The notes below the pieces were generated by a model. That model was not told the DNA's origin. It saw only the letters and a program-made list of their open reading frames with translations, and searched no databases. Of a stretch of DNA of 64,000 nt, positions 51,935 through 61,638 are shown piece by piece. How positions within the stretch are numbered: the stretch's first letter is position 1; every line of letters starts with the position of its first letter. A program made the position numbers and the translations under genes. Source of the stretch: Acidobacteriota bacterium (lineage in GTDB: Bacteria > Acidobacteriota > Terriglobia > Terriglobales > Acidobacteriaceae); contig JAJYBU010000001.1 of the NCBI GenBank assembly GCA_021778845.1, positions 62,001 to 126,000 on the forward strand. The letters run 5' to 3'.

Positions 51935-52569
51935 AGTAGACCCTTCGTGCTGGGCAGCAGTTCCTTCATGCGCTCGTCGCGCGAGCAGGCTCCACGCAGC
52001 GCTCTTGCAAAGGCCTTGAAGATGGCCTCAATCTTGTGATGATTGCTGCGGCCGTACATGGTCTTGACGTGAACATTGGCCTTGGCGCCGCGCGCGAAGC
52101 CGTCGAAGAAGTCCGTGACGAGTTCGGTCTGGAGATCGCCGACGACAGGAACGTTGACCTGGTCGTCGACCATGTAGGCCACGCGGCCCGAGAGGTCGAC
52201 GGCAGCGACGGCCAAGGTCTCATCCATCGCCATCACGAAGTAGCCCGCGCGGAGAATGCCCTTCTTGTCTCCAAGTGCTTCGGCGAAAGCTTCACCCAGT
52301 GCGATGCCGACATCCTCCACTGTGTGATGCTGGTCGACATCGAGGTCCCCAACGCACTTCAGTTGCAGGTCGAAGCCGCCGTGACGTGTGAAGAGTTCCA
52401 GCATGTGATCGAAGAAGCGGATGCCGGTGGAGACGGTGTAGCTTCCCTGGCCATCGACGTTGAGCCGAAGTGAGATCTTCGTCTCGGTAGTGTTGCGCTC
52501 GATGACGCCGACGCGCTCAGGCCCCGCGGGTCCGGGTGCAACTCCAACTTCGTTGATGATGTCGCTCAT
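51931..52569 (-). CDS. hisB: Imidazoleglycerol-phosphate dehydratase
   Basis: Dehydrates imidazole glycerol phosphate to imidazole acetol phosphate, using two manganese ions. The 212-residue monofunctional form without the phosphatase domain of E. coli HisB. Metal-binding text: [56 protein letters not shown]. It starts at ATG 52569, overlapping the hisC stop by 4 bp; a longer frame upstream belongs to hisC in another frame. Histidinol-phosphatase is not in the window. Confidence 0.95.
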   Translation of the reverse strand: MSDIINEVGVAPGPAGPERVGVIERNTTETKISLRLNVDGQGSYTVSTGIRFFDHMLELFTRHGGFDLQLKCVGDLDVDQHHTVEDVGIALGEAFAEALGDKKGILRAGYFVMAMDETLAVAAVDLSGRVAYMVDDQVNVPVVGDLQTELVTDFFDGFARGAKANVHVKTMYGRSNHHKIEAIFKAFARALRGACSRDERMKELLPSTKGLL

Positions 52570-53678
52570 GCTCGTCCTCTGCCTTCTGCCGGTGTCCAGC
52601 CAATCTCCGCAAGTGATGCACGCAGCGCCGTGATGCCGCGCGTCACGTGATCTTCGACGCCGATCGTAATGCGCACGTAGCCATCGCAACCAGGGTCGGC
52701 GGAGCGGTCGCGAAGCAGCACGCCGTGCTTGCGCATCGCCTCGCAGAGTTGCTTGTGCTTGGGGCCGATGTCCATGAGGATGAAGTTGGCTGCGCTCGGC
52801 CACGTTCGCACGCCCAACTCTTTCAGAGCGCGGAAGATGCGTTCGCGGCCCTTGCGAACCTGCTCGACGTACCACGCGAGGTAGGTCTCATCCGCAACAG
52901 CCTCGGGCAGCACAGCAAGTGCCACGCCGTTCACGTTGTAGGGCGAGCTGGCCTTGCGTACGTAGCTGATGAGGCGCGCATCGCCGGACAGCATGCCGAT
53001 GCGGAGGTTGGCGAGTCCGTACGCCTTGGAGAACGTGCGCGCAACGATGAGGTTCGGGATTGTGCCGACGTCGCCGAGTGTGGTTTCGCCGTGGAAGTGG
53101 AAGTAAGCCTCATCGACCATCAGGACGGCCTGTGGCGCGGCTGCGGCAATGGCGAGCAGGTGCTCGCGGCTGACTGTCGCTCCGGTCGGATTGTTCGGTG
53201 AGGCCACGATGATCAGCCTGGTCTTCGGAGTGATCGCAGCGAGAAAGCGCTCGAAGGGAAAGCTGAGCGAGTCGTCGGATTGCACGCGCATCAGGCCCGA
53301 GGTCATGAGGCCAATCGATACGTCGTACATGAAGAAGGTCGGCGTGCAGATGAGCGCTTCGTCGCCCTCATCGAGGAAGGTGCAGGCGACTAGATGAATG
53401 GCTTCGTCGACGCCGTTCGTGAGAAGGATCTGGTCATGCGCGAGGCCGAAGTGTTGCGCGACGATGCGCTCGACGGGCTCGCGCTCGGGGTAGATCGTCA
53501 GGCCCTCCGCAGTCAACTGCTGGAGCTTGCGCAGAACAGTAGGACTTGGTGCGAAGGTGTTCTCGTTGAAGTCCAGGCGGAGGGCGTCACGGCCGGCCAG
53601 CGGCGGGTGGTACTCGGGCATGGCCATCACGGCCTTGCGCGGCTGTATGGTTTTCGTCTGTTCAGCTACTGCAGTCAT
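52566..53678 (-). CDS. hisC: Histidinol-phosphate aminotransferase
   Basis: A PLP-dependent enzyme giving L-histidinol phosphate from imidazole acetol phosphate. The 370 residues have the fold-type I pattern: [64 protein letters not shown] and the PLP lysine in [18 protein letters not shown]. It overlaps hisD by 4 bp (ATGA). Cytoplasmic. Confidence 0.95.
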   Translation of the reverse strand: MTAVAEQTKTIQPRKAVMAMPEYHPPLAGRDALRLDFNENTFAPSPTVLRKLQQLTAEGLTIYPEREPVERIVAQHFGLAHDQILLTNGVDEAIHLVACTFLDEGDEALICTPTFFMYDVSIGLMTSGLMRVQSDDSLSFPFERFLAAITPKTRLIIVASPNNPTGATVSREHLLAIAAAAPQAVLMVDEAYFHFHGETTLGDVGTIPNLIVARTFSKAYGLANLRIGMLSGDARLISYVRKASSPYNVNGVALAVLPEAVADETYLAWYVEQVRKGRERIFRALKELGVRTWPSAANFILMDIGPKHKQLCEAMRKHGVLLRDRSADPGCDGYVRITIGVEDHVTRGITALRASLAEIGWTPAEGRGRA

Positions 53679-54934
53679 CGCATCCTCACGCGCACGCTCT
53701 CGGCGTGGCCGGTTAGTCCTTCTGCTTCCGCAAGCGCGATGGTGTGAGGGCCAACTTCGCGCAACGCATCGAGCGTGTACTGCTGCACGGTAATGATCTT
53801 GACGAAGTCGAGCACGCTGAGGCCGCCGCGCACACGGCCATTGCGGCCCGTCGGAAGGACGTGATTCGGACCGCTGATATAGTCGCCCATGGACTGCGGC
53901 GTGTGGTGGCCGATGAAGATTGAGCCTGCGTTCTTGACCCAGCGAAGATCTGCACCAGCGTCCACAGTGAGGTGTTCCGGCGCAAGTCGGTTGGTGAGTG
54001 CGTGAGCTTCTTCAACAGTCTTGGTTACGAAGGCGAAACCCTGACAGGCGAGCGACTGCTGAGCGATGTCGTTGTTTTGGGACTGACGCTTGACCTCTAG
54101 CACAACCTCTTCGGCTAGGTCGTGCCTGCTGGTGATCAAGATGGCGAGTGCTTCGGGATCATGCTCCGCCTGTGCGACGAGGTCTGCAGCTATGCCGGTA
54201 GCATCTCCGTGCTCGCTGGTCACGATGATCTCGGTGGGTCCGGCTGGCATGTCGATGCCAGTCCGATGCGAGACTGCAATCTTGGCGGCAGTGACATACA
54301 CATTGCCCGGCCCAACGATCTTGTCTACAGCCGCAATTGTATCGGTGCCGAAAGCCAGCGTCGCGATCGCCTGGGCGCCGCCGATGCGGTAGAACTCAGT
54401 GACTCCAGAGAGGTAGGCCGCAGCCATCGTTTCGCGCGCAGGCTTGGGTGAGCACACGACGATGCGCTCGACTCCTGCGACTTGGGCGGGCGTGACGGTC
54501 ATCAGCAGGGTCGAGGGGAGCGGATAACGTCCACCAGGAACATAGCAGCCGACCGATCCGAGAGGCCGAACGATCTGGCCGACTTCCATTCCCTCGGTGG
54601 GGCGAAAACTCCATGCGTGGGGCAGTTGTTTTTCGGCGAAGGCGCGGATGTTGGCCTGCGCGAACCGCATCGCAGCTTTCAGTTCTTCGCTCGTGGAATC
54701 CCATGCAGCCTGCATCTCTGCACGGCTGACAAGCAGTGACTGATCTTCACCGAGGTTGTCGAGCTTGGTGGCAAATTCGCGAACGGCTGAATCTCCGCCA
54801 TTCTCGACTGCAGCGAGAATTTCCTTCACCACAGCGTCGACCTTTGCGGTGTTCACAGCACCGCGCTGCTCCAACTGCTGGAGCGCGGCTTCAGTCGTGC
54901 TCGCGTGCTCACCGAATGTCTTGAGGATCTTCAT
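53675..54934 (-). CDS. hisD: Histidinol dehydrogenase
   Basis: Oxidises histidinol to histidine in two NAD-dependent steps; it uses zinc. The 419 residues show the family text QIVRPLGSVGCYVPGGRYPL, PSTLLMTVTPAQVAGVERIV, KIVGPGNVYVTAAKIAVSHR, GTDTIAAVDKIVGPG, IDMPAGPTEIIVTSEHGD and RLAPEHLTVDAG with ENLEL-type ending GRNGRVRGGLSVLDFVK. It overlaps the 149-residue orf upstream by 4 bp. Confidence 0.95.
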   Translation of the reverse strand: MKILKTFGEHASTTEAALQQLEQRGAVNTAKVDAVVKEILAAVENGGDSAVREFATKLDNLGEDQSLLVSRAEMQAAWDSTSEELKAAMRFAQANIRAFAEKQLPHAWSFRPTEGMEVGQIVRPLGSVGCYVPGGRYPLPSTLLMTVTPAQVAGVERIVVCSPKPARETMAAAYLSGVTEFYRIGGAQAIATLAFGTDTIAAVDKIVGPGNVYVTAAKIAVSHRTGIDMPAGPTEIIVTSEHGDATGIAADLVAQAEHDPEALAILITSRHDLAEEVVLEVKRQSQNNDIAQQSLACQGFAFVTKTVEEAHALTNRLAPEHLTVDAGADLRWVKNAGSIFIGHHTPQSMGDYISGPNHVLPTGRNGRVRGGLSVLDFVKIITVQQYTLDALREVGPHTIALAEAEGLTGHAESVRVRMR

Positions 54935-55380
54935 CTCGCTCCCGGCCGTCCACGATAGGACTGTCTCTGAGCATTCGGTGCGATGCCACGACCAGACTTC
55001 ATCTGACGCCGTTCGCTTCGCGATCCTGTCGGGGTCACACGCTCCGCCGCCAGTGGGCCCGCTGGATAAATGCGTTTGGGGTTCTTCGGGTCGACCACAA
55101 TGACCAGTCGCATGCCCGGCTCAATCGTCTGGCCGGGTTCGATACGGGAGCGTAGGACCACGTTGCGCGTGGTCTTGTCCGGTTCCTGTATCCACAGCTC
55201 AATCTTTGCCATGGGAAGCTGCTTGCCGAAGCGCTTGAGCGGTTCGACGGAGATCACGGTGGCATACAAGGCAAGGCCTTCGCGCTCGGCCTTCGATTGG
55301 CGCCAGCGCTGATAGAAGTAAATAATCGCCGGTATCACCGCCGCGATCAGGATCATCGCCCAAATTACAGTCTTTATCAA
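54931..55380 (-). CDS. Membrane-anchored hypothetical protein in the his operon
   Basis: A 149-residue protein with one N-terminal helix (TVIWAMILIAAVIPAIIYFY) and a soluble domain of beta text (LYATVISVEPLKRFGKQLPM; AKIELWIQEPDKTTRNVVLR; RLVIVVDPKNPKRIYPAG) followed by a basic unstructured tail. It may resemble DUF3592-like single-pass proteins, but I do not assign it. It overlaps hisD by 4 bp and follows hisG by 15 bp. A membrane protein inside a his operon is odd. Confidence 0.65.
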   Translation of the reverse strand: MIKTVIWAMILIAAVIPAIIYFYQRWRQSKAEREGLALYATVISVEPLKRFGKQLPMAKIELWIQEPDKTTRNVVLRSRIEPGQTIEPGMRLVIVVDPKNPKRIYPAGPLAAERVTPTGSRSERRQMKSGRGIAPNAQRQSYRGRPGAR

Positions 55381-55395
55381 ATCTCTTCCTTCTTT

Positions 55396-56277
55396 CTAGA
55401 GCACAACCTTAGAGAGCGGATATTCCACAATTCCAGTTCCACCTGCGGCCTTGAGCCGGGGGATGACGTCGCGGACAAGGTGGGTTTCGAGGATCGTGTT
55501 GAGTGCAACCCAGTGCTCATCACGTAGCTGGGAGATCGTGGGCGAATTGAGTGCCGGGAGAACGCCGATCACCTTGTCAAGATCTGCCTTGCGCACGTTC
55601 AGCATCAGCCCGACCTGAACCTCTGCATCCATCGCACCGTTGAGCATGAGCGACAGTGTCTCGATTTTTGTGCGCTTCCAGTCATTGGCCCACGCGGTCT
55701 TGTTGGCGATGAGCTGCGTTTCGGACTCCATCAGAGTCTCGATGATGCGCAGGCGATTGGCGCGGAGGGAACTGCCGGTCTCGGTGACTTCAACGATGGC
55801 GTCGGCGAGAGTTGGAGGCTTGACCTCTGTCGCACCCCAACTAAACTCCACTTTGACGGGAATATTCTTACCTGCGAAGTAACGCTTGGTATATTCGACT
55901 AGTTCTGTGGCGATGGTTTTGCCGGCAAGATCCTCAGGCTTCTGAAAGGGCGAGTCTTCCGGCACGGCAAGCACCCACTTCACCGGCACGCGGGACTGCT
56001 TGGAGTAGGTGAGCGACGTAATGCGCTCGACATCGGATTGGTTCTCTAGGATCCAGTCGTTCCCAGTGAGGCCGGCGTCGAGAGCACCATGCTCGACGTA
56101 GCGCGCCATCTCCTGGGCACGGACGAGCATGCACTCGATCTCCGTGTCGTCGATGGTGGGGAAGTAGCTGCGGCCACTGGCGTAGATGCGCCAGCCGGCA
56201 CGCTCGAAGAGAGCAATAGTTGCATCCTGCAGGCTGCCTTTGGGAATGCCTAGCTTCAGTTTGTTCTTTTGTGACAT
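55396..56277 (-). CDS. hisG: ATP phosphoribosyltransferase, long form
   Basis: The first step of histidine synthesis, joining ATP and PRPP, and normally the step inhibited by histidine. The 293 residues are the long form with its own C-terminal regulatory domain, so HisZ is not needed. Text: [55 protein letters not shown] and [22 protein letters not shown] 56277 overlaps the hisI stop by one base (TAATG). Confidence 0.95.
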   Translation of the reverse strand: MSQKNKLKLGIPKGSLQDATIALFERAGWRIYASGRSYFPTIDDTEIECMLVRAQEMARYVEHGALDAGLTGNDWILENQSDVERITSLTYSKQSRVPVKWVLAVPEDSPFQKPEDLAGKTIATELVEYTKRYFAGKNIPVKVEFSWGATEVKPPTLADAIVEVTETGSSLRANRLRIIETLMESETQLIANKTAWANDWKRTKIETLSLMLNGAMDAEVQVGLMLNVRKADLDKVIGVLPALNSPTISQLRDEHWVALNTILETHLVRDVIPRLKAAGGTGIVEYPLSKVVL

Positions 56278-56627
56278 TACTTGCTCCCTATTTCGATTGG
56301 CTTGGTAAAGCAACTGACCGTGCCTTCATGGCAGACGAGTCCGTCTCCTTCGACTTCAACACGGAAGAGCAGTGCGTCGTTGTCGCAGTCAGTGGATGCG
56401 GAGATGACGCGCAGGCGATTGCCGCTGGTCTCGCCCTTCATCCATAGCTTGGAGCGCGTACGTGACCAGAAGGTGACGAATCCGGTCTCGTTGGTCTTTA
56501 GGTAGCTCTCTTCGTTCAGAAAGCCGAGCATGAGGACCTCGCCGGTCTTTGCATCCTGCACGATGCCGGCTACCATTCCACCAGCCTTCGCGAAGTCGAT
56601 CGTTATGGGTTCAGCTGTCTTCGTCAT
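56277..56627 (-). CDS. hisI: Phosphoribosyl-AMP cyclohydrolase
   Basis: Opens the adenine ring of phosphoribosyl-AMP, using zinc and magnesium. A 116-residue monofunctional form without the HisE pyrophosphatase domain; hisE is not in the window. Text: [60 protein letters not shown] and CHEGTVSCF. The cysteines and the D-x-D-x-D region are in place. First structural gene after the attenuator. Confidence 0.95.
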   Translation of the reverse strand: MTKTAEPITIDFAKAGGMVAGIVQDAKTGEVLMLGFLNEESYLKTNETGFVTFWSRTRSKLWMKGETSGNRLRVISASTDCDNDALLFRVEVEGDGLVCHEGTVSCFTKPIEIGSK

Positions 56628-56690
56628 CCTAATTATTTCCCTTTGTGTGCGGTGAATTGTTGGGTTTGAGACGTGATCAACGCGACACAG

Positions 56691-56725
56691 AAAAAAGCCC
56701 GCTCGCGATGTGCGCGTCGGCGGGC
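56691..56725 (-). terminator. Attenuator hairpin of the his operon
   Basis: On the minus strand, GCCCGCC begins the left arm and GCGGGC ends the right arm, with CGCG/CGCG pairing inside and one small bulge; six T residues follow. The + strand arms are 56697-56707 and 56713-56725, the T-tract 56691-56696. It lies between the leader peptide and hisI, about 70 bp before hisI. Confidence 0.85.
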
Positions 56726-56756
56726 CTGTCGTAAATCCTGGAGTGCGCTCTGTTAC

Positions 56757-56846
56757 TTATTTCGCCGCACCGGACACAGCCTCCAACACGCTATACGCAT
56801 GATGATGGTGATGACCGCGATGATGCAGCTGAATTCTCACTGACAT
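56757..56846 (-). CDS. hisL: His leader peptide
   Basis: A 29-residue peptide with seven histidines at positions 8, 9 and 12-16, interrupted by Arg-Gly, beginning MSVRIQL. The pattern recalls E. coli HisL, which begins with a similar lead into seven His codons. Ribosome stalling at scarce His-tRNA would change the fold of the following RNA and prevent the terminator. The ATG lies only 2 bp after the -10 box, so the message may be leaderless. Too short for length cut-offs. Confidence 0.85.
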   Translation of the reverse strand: MSVRIQLHHRGHHHHHAYSVLEAVSGAAK

Positions 56847-56848
56847 TT

Positions 56849-56877
56849 ACGTTAAAGGTAGTGCCGAGCAATGTCAA
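56849..56877 (-). promoter_or_regulatory. Promoter of the his operon
   Basis: TTGACA (-35; + strand TGTCAA at 56872-56877), 17 bp, then TAACGT (-10; + strand 56849-56854). The -35 is perfect; the -10 is weak. It sits directly before hisL, with the start codon near the expected transcription start. No other promoter-like text was noted between here and the carbonic anhydrase gene. Confidence 0.65.
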
Positions 56878-56961
56878 TCCAAACCTCGCCTCCAGCAGGA
56901 ATTACAGCAAATAGCCGCAATCTCATATGGTTTCAGGATAAGAAGCTATGCCGGTGAAGAG

Positions 56962-57624
56962 TCAGGTGGCCGTCGGAGATTCCAGCCCAACCGCCGTGAA
57001 GGTATGCTGGCCATCTGCCGCGACACGCATTTCTCCTGTTGCGATGCAGTATATCCATCCTGATATTGTGAGATCTCCACTGGCTATCGCACCGGCGACG
57101 GAGGGGTGCGTCTTGAGATGTTGCATTTGAAGTAAAACGTTCTGCTCTGTGAGCACATCGATCAGGCCGTGCTGGTCGGTTTGCGGGGACGCGCGTTCGT
57201 TTAGGGTCTTAGCGACGCTGAGCGCGGCGTGGGCGTTGCGCAGCCAACTCTTGACGGTTGGCATGTTTGCCACGGACTCCGGATCGAGCAAGGCCTGCAT
57301 GGCTCCACAGTGCGTGTGCCCGCAGATGACGACATGGCGGACGCCGAGAGACGTGACCGCAAATTCAATGACCGCGCTTACGCCGCCCAGCATTTCTCCA
57401 TAGGCCGGAACCATGTTGCCGATGTTGCGTGCGACGAATATCTCCCCTGTGGAGGAACTGGTAATAGCCACAGGGTCGATGCGCGAGTCTGCGCAGGTAA
57501 TGAACAGCGTGTGTGGAGATTGCTTTTCGCTTGCTGCCTGCGCGAACATCTCGGCCTGGTGAGGGTAAACCTCAGCCTGGAAGCGTCGCACGCCATCTTT
57601 GAGTTGCTGGAGAATCTCGTTCAC
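56962..57624 (-). CDS. Beta-class carbonic anhydrase
   Basis: Interconverts CO2 and bicarbonate with one zinc ion. The 220 residues show the beta-class zinc ligands: FITCADSRIDPVAITSSSTG (C-x-D-S-R) and VVICGHTHCGAMQALLDPES (H-x2-C). RNIGNMVPAYGEMLGGVSAV and IEFAVTSLGVRHV are also typical. No signal peptide, so cytoplasmic. It is transcribed in the same direction as the his operon but lies upstream of its promoter; a link is not indicated. Confidence 0.92.
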   Translation of the reverse strand: MNEILQQLKDGVRRFQAEVYPHQAEMFAQAASEKQSPHTLFITCADSRIDPVAITSSSTGEIFVARNIGNMVPAYGEMLGGVSAVIEFAVTSLGVRHVVICGHTHCGAMQALLDPESVANMPTVKSWLRNAHAALSVAKTLNERASPQTDQHGLIDVLTEQNVLLQMQHLKTHPSVAGAIASGDLTISGWIYCIATGEMRVAADGQHTFTAVGLESPTAT

Positions 57625-57674
57625 TTAGCCCCCTATGTGTTGGTCTGACTTTAGTCCTTTGCGATGCGTGTTGC

Positions 57675-58304
57675 CTACGAACGGTCGCGCCATTTGATGT
57701 TGCACCCGATGCTGCTGCGTTGCTCTGTTGCGGGAAGTGTACCTGCGATCAGAGCGTCCATGGCTGCACGGAGGTCGTTGCCCGTCACAGGTTCATCGTT
57801 GCCGAAGTCCCCGCGGCGTGGACGGCTGTCGTCGAGTTGGCCTCGATAGACCAGTCGCATCTTGGCGTCGAAGAGAAAGAAGTCTGGAGTGCAGGCTGCT
57901 TCGTAGGCGCGACCAACCTCCTGGGTCGCGTCGAGGAGGTAGGGAAAGCGCCACCCCAGCCGAGTGGCCTGCTCGCGCATAGCTTCCGGGCCATCCTCGG
58001 GATACTGTTCAATGTCGTTGGACTGAATGGCCGCCATAGCGATGGGGCCCTCGCCAGCGTCGCCAAAGTAGTCATGCCCGATGCGGGCCAGTTCCTGCTC
58101 GACGTGCTTGACGTATGGGCAGTGCACACAGACGAACATGATGAGCAGACCGCGCTTCGCGGTCGATCCGATCTCAGACTTCGCGGTATAAGAACCATTA
58201 CAGAGATCGTCGCGGGTTACGGTCTCGCCGGTGACGACATTGAGCAACCGAAATGGCGGCGCAAGCGTTCCCAAGTGCACCATTGAGGACTGCGTTCTGG
58301 ACAT
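57675..58304 (-). CDS. Thioredoxin-like (AhpC/TSA or redoxin) protein
   Basis: A 209-residue thioredoxin-fold protein with LIMFVCVHCPYVKHVEQELA, where CVHC gives the two-cysteine redox pair, and FFLFDAKMRLVYRGQLDDSR, then a G-x-P-region. This matches the redoxin family common in Planctomycetes and Acidobacteria, often annotated as thioredoxin family protein. ATG 58304 has GGAGG 6 nt upstream; a GTG at 58316 is in frame. It has no export signal, so it is cytoplasmic. The partner reductase is not in the window. Confidence 0.85.
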   Translation of the reverse strand: MSRTQSSMVHLGTLAPPFRLLNVVTGETVTRDDLCNGSYTAKSEIGSTAKRGLLIMFVCVHCPYVKHVEQELARIGHDYFGDAGEGPIAMAAIQSNDIEQYPEDGPEAMREQATRLGWRFPYLLDATQEVGRAYEAACTPDFFLFDAKMRLVYRGQLDDSRPRRGDFGNDEPVTGNDLRAAMDALIAGTLPATEQRSSIGCNIKWRDRS

Positions 58305-58437
58305 TATGACCTCCACTAGACATCATATCTAGAACGCCATGGTTGAGTTCCTCATCTGAGGCTTCCCCTTGACGACACAATGACGTAACCTGTGTGGAAT
58401 CAAACGCAGCGTCTTCCTGATGGAAACGCGAGGCCTG

Positions 58438-61029
58438 ATGCTCTCCTGTTTTGCGATCCGTCGTTCTGAAGTTCTCTGCGCCCTGGTGATGGGGCTCGTG
58501 GTGAGCCTCACCGTTCCCGTGCTGTCTGCACAGACGCGCTCGGGAGCGATTGCCGCGCTGAGGCCGGTGAAGCAGGCTGACCGAATTGCCGCAAATCCAG
58601 ACTACGGTCCGATGACAGCTTTGAGCGAGAGGCTGCCAGGGTGGGTCAGGCCAGCGAATCAGATTGCAGGTCAGGGTGTTGATCTGGGGACCAGCGTTCA
58701 TGTTGCTCTGGTGCTGAGCCGGGATGCTGCCGCCCAGGCAGCCTTCGACCAGGTACTCGCGAACCAGCAGAATCCGACCTCCCCGCTATATCACCAGTGG
58801 CTATCGCCGCAGCAGGTGGGGCAACTCTTCGGGCCGACCGCGAAGGACCTGTCGGCTGTGACTACGTGGCTTACAAGCCAGGGGCTCAAGGTCGAGTCGG
58901 TTGCGCCGAGCGGGGTGATTGTCGAGGCCTCGGGTACGGCGGCGGCGGTGGGCGGCGCGTTCCGCACCAGCTTTGGGATGTTTGGTCTCAATGGCCGACC
59001 GCGACTCTCGGCGGTTTCGGATCCGCTCATTCCAGCAGCGCTGAGTCCGCTGATTCGGTCGGTGCAAGGGCTAACCGCAGCGCACTATGAGCCGCAGTCG
59101 AGATTTTCCGTTCACACGCTGCCCGCCGCAGCAAGGCAGCCACAGACAGATCTGGGCTCAGGGACATACGCGATTCTACCGAACGACTTTGCGGTCATTT
59201 ACGACATTGCCAGCGTCTATAGCGGCGGCAACCAAGGTGCGACGACTGGATCGAAGGCACAACGGGTCGCGGTGATCGGCAAGTCACGCGTGGTGGCGTC
59301 GGACATCAGCAATTACGAAGGTCTTGCAGGGCTGCCGAGCGTGCAGCCGAACGTGGTGCTGGCCGGAGTGGATCCGGGGATTGCTACGGGCACGAATGTG
59401 GGCTACGCGAGCGAGGCGACCCTGGATGTCGATCGCGTGATCGGAACGGCTCCCGGAGCGCAGGTTGATCTGGTCATCAGCGCGGACTCGGCCACGGACG
59501 ATGGCGTCGACATTGCGACGGCCTACAACATCAATACGCTCCTTGATCCGGTGATGACGCTTTCGTTCGGAAGCTGCGAAGCAGACAATGGCGCGGCGGA
59601 GACGAATTTTCTGAACTCCGAGTTCGAGACGGCCGCGAGTGAGGGCATTTCCACTTTTGTATCCGCAGGCGATGCAGGCGTTGCGGACTGCGATACGGCG
59701 TTTACTTCGGCTCCTACGACCGCACAGTCCGCAAACATCAATGCGCTGTGCTCCAGCAGTTATGTGACCTGTGTCGGTGGAACCGAGTTCAACGATGTGG
59801 CTGATCCAACCCGTTACTGGTCTGCGGCCAATTCGAATGGTGGTTATGAATCTGCGCTCTCCTACATTCCGGAGGGTGCATGGAATGAGTCGGAGACTTC
59901 GAACAGCAGCGGGCAGACGGTGTACCAGGTGGCGGCCGGGGGTGGCGGGGTGAGCGCTTATATCCGGAAGCCGAGTTGGCAGAACGGTGCGGGCGTGCCG
60001 GCGGATGGGTTCCGTGATGTGCCGGATGTCTCGCTGACCGCTGCGGATCACGATGGGTATATTGGCTGCTTCGCGGCGGGCGGTGGAAGCTGTGCGGCCA
60101 CCAGTACGGGCACGAAGATTACGATGTTCAGCGGGACGTCGGCGGCGGCGCCGGGGATGGCCGGGATTGCGGCGCTGCTGAATACGAAACTGGGTGGAGC
60201 GCAGGGGAATATTAACCCCATGCTCTATGGGCTTGCGACGTCGAATCCGGCGGTGTTTCACGATGTGACGGTGGCGACGTCGGGGGTGGTGGGGTGTTCG
60301 AGCGCGACGCCTTCGATGTGCAACAACAGCGATCCGGGGGCTACCAGCCTGACGGGGGGGCTGGCGGGGTATGTGGTGGGAGCGGGGTATGACCAGGTGA
60401 CAGGGCTGGGGTCGGTGGATGTGGCGAAGTTGCTGGCGGCAGCGGCTTCGGGCGGCAGTGCGGGCGGGACGGGATCGACGGGGAGCTTTACGCTGGCGGC
60501 GAACCCGTCGACGCTGTCGGTGACGCCGGTGGTGAATACGACGACGACGAGTTCGTGGACGATGACGGCGGCGTCGGTGAGCGGGTTCTCGGGAACCGTG
60601 GTGCTGGGCTGCGCGGTGACGCCGGTGAGCAGCCAGCCGCCGACGTGCTCGGTGACGCCGGGGAGCGTGAACCTGGTGGCGGGCGGAACGGGGACGGCGA
60701 CGATTACGGTTGCGTCGGTGGGGCCGACGAGCAACTGCCTGGCGGTGGCGGCGCGGACGGGCTGGCTGGAACGCTCGTCGGGGGCCGCGCTGGCGGGGCT
60801 GCTCATGGTGCTGCTGCCGGTTCGCAGGCGGCGAGGGCTGGCGCTGGGGTGCGTGCTGGCAGCAGGTTTGGGCGCGCTGGGCGGATGCAGTGGGTCGACG
60901 ACTGCCGTGGCTTGCTCGAATGTGGTTTCGGCTGGGACTACGGCGGGAACCTACACGGTGACCGTTACGGGGACCAGCGGGACGCTGACCGCTGCTGCTC
61001 CGGTGGTGTTGACGGTGACCGTGAACTGA
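58438..61029 (+). CDS. S53 peptidase (kumamolisin/pseudomonalisin-like)
   Basis: A secreted acid serine peptidase of about 863 residues. The start at 58438 is taken for its GAGG 5 nt upstream; an ATG at 58420 is in frame. After the signal peptide (ALVMGLVVSLTVPVLSAQT) comes a pro-domain (VALVLSRDAAAQAAFDQVL, YHQWLSPQQVGQLFGPTAKD). The catalytic domain has the Glu/Asp pair in ASEATLDVDRVIGTAPGAQV and the serine in FSGTSAAAPGMAGIAALL. About 170 Ig-like residues follow, with an odd hydrophobic/basic stretch (GLLMVLLPVRRRRGLALGCV). Probably released to the periplasm or outside. Confidence 0.88.
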   Translation: MLSCFAIRRSEVLCALVMGLVVSLTVPVLSAQTRSGAIAALRPVKQADRIAANPDYGPMTALSERLPGWVRPANQIAGQGVDLGTSVHVALVLSRDAAAQAAFDQVLANQQNPTSPLYHQWLSPQQVGQLFGPTAKDLSAVTTWLTSQGLKVESVAPSGVIVEASGTAAAVGGAFRTSFGMFGLNGRPRLSAVSDPLIPAALSPLIRSVQGLTAAHYEPQSRFSVHTLPAAARQPQTDLGSGTYAILPNDFAVIYDIASVYSGGNQGATTGSKAQRVAVIGKSRVVASDISNYEGLAGLPSVQPNVVLAGVDPGIATGTNVGYASEATLDVDRVIGTAPGAQVDLVISADSATDDGVDIATAYNINTLLDPVMTLSFGSCEADNGAAETNFLNSEFETAASEGISTFVSAGDAGVADCDTAFTSAPTTAQSANINALCSSSYVTCVGGTEFNDVADPTRYWSAANSNGGYESALSYIPEGAWNESETSNSSGQTVYQVAAGGGGVSAYIRKPSWQNGAGVPADGFRDVPDVSLTAADHDGYIGCFAAGGGSCAATSTGTKITMFSGTSAAAPGMAGIAALLNTKLGGAQGNINPMLYGLATSNPAVFHDVTVATSGVVGCSSATPSMCNNSDPGATSLTGGLAGYVVGAGYDQVTGLGSVDVAKLLAAAASGGSAGGTGSTGSFTLAANPSTLSVTPVVNTTTTSSWTMTAASVSGFSGTVVLGCAVTPVSSQPPTCSVTPGSVNLVAGGTGTATITVASVGPTSNCLAVAARTGWLERSSGAALAGLLMVLLPVRRRRGLALGCVLAAGLGALGGCSGSTTAVACSNVVSAGTTAGTYTVTVTGTSGTLTAAAPVVLTVTVN

Positions 61030-61144
61030 TGGTCAGCTGCCGGGCCAGGTACCCCCCCCTCCCCCCGTTACCTTCTAGTAAGCAGCATTTGGAATCAGCA
61101 TGTTACGAGATCTTTGTTTCGTAAGATGCTGTATTCAGGCTGGT

Positions 61145-61315
61145 TACGGGTAAGATATTGCTTCCATTGGGGTTAGCTGCTTTATTGCTGCTATATGATT
61201 GATTTCATGCTGGTTACAGGCAAGATATTGCATTCATTGGGGTTAGGCGGATTGTGCCGCTAACCGTTTGATTTGAGATGGCTTACAGGTAAGATATTCT
61301 ATTGATTAGGCTTAG
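61145..61315. repeat. Three tandem 69-70 bp repeats (right array)
   Basis: GGTAAGATATTG then CATTCATTGGGGTTAG ends at 61176, 61246 and 61315, so the period is 70 and 69 bp, the mirror order of the left array. The third unit is degenerate (GATTAGGCTTAG). Confidence 0.85.
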
Positions 61316-61638
61316 AACCGATTGCCATCCGGTGTAGTCGCCGGTTCAAGAAGCAGATTCCTCCGCTTCGCACGGAATGACAACCATCAAACGATTGCGA
61401 CGACACCTGAAAGCGAACGGCTCTAGCTGTGGGTGAAGCGGGCATTTCCCCCTCTTGCCCTGTTTCTATTATAGGTTTCTGTGCGGGGGTACTATGCCAA
61501 CTTTATTTGGTTTGGAATGTTTGGTTTAGGTCACTTGGGGGCTTGACAAGATTTGGGTGGAGCGGCGATGGGTCATGGGTGGCTCGGGTCTTGCGGGGTC
61601 GGTGGAGGTACGGGGGATCTATGGGCTGGGCTCTGCAA

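Noticed and set aside
52570-52875. N-terminal extension of HisB
   Set aside because: It overlaps hisC in another frame; ATG 52569 is coupled by ATGA and begins the normal protein.
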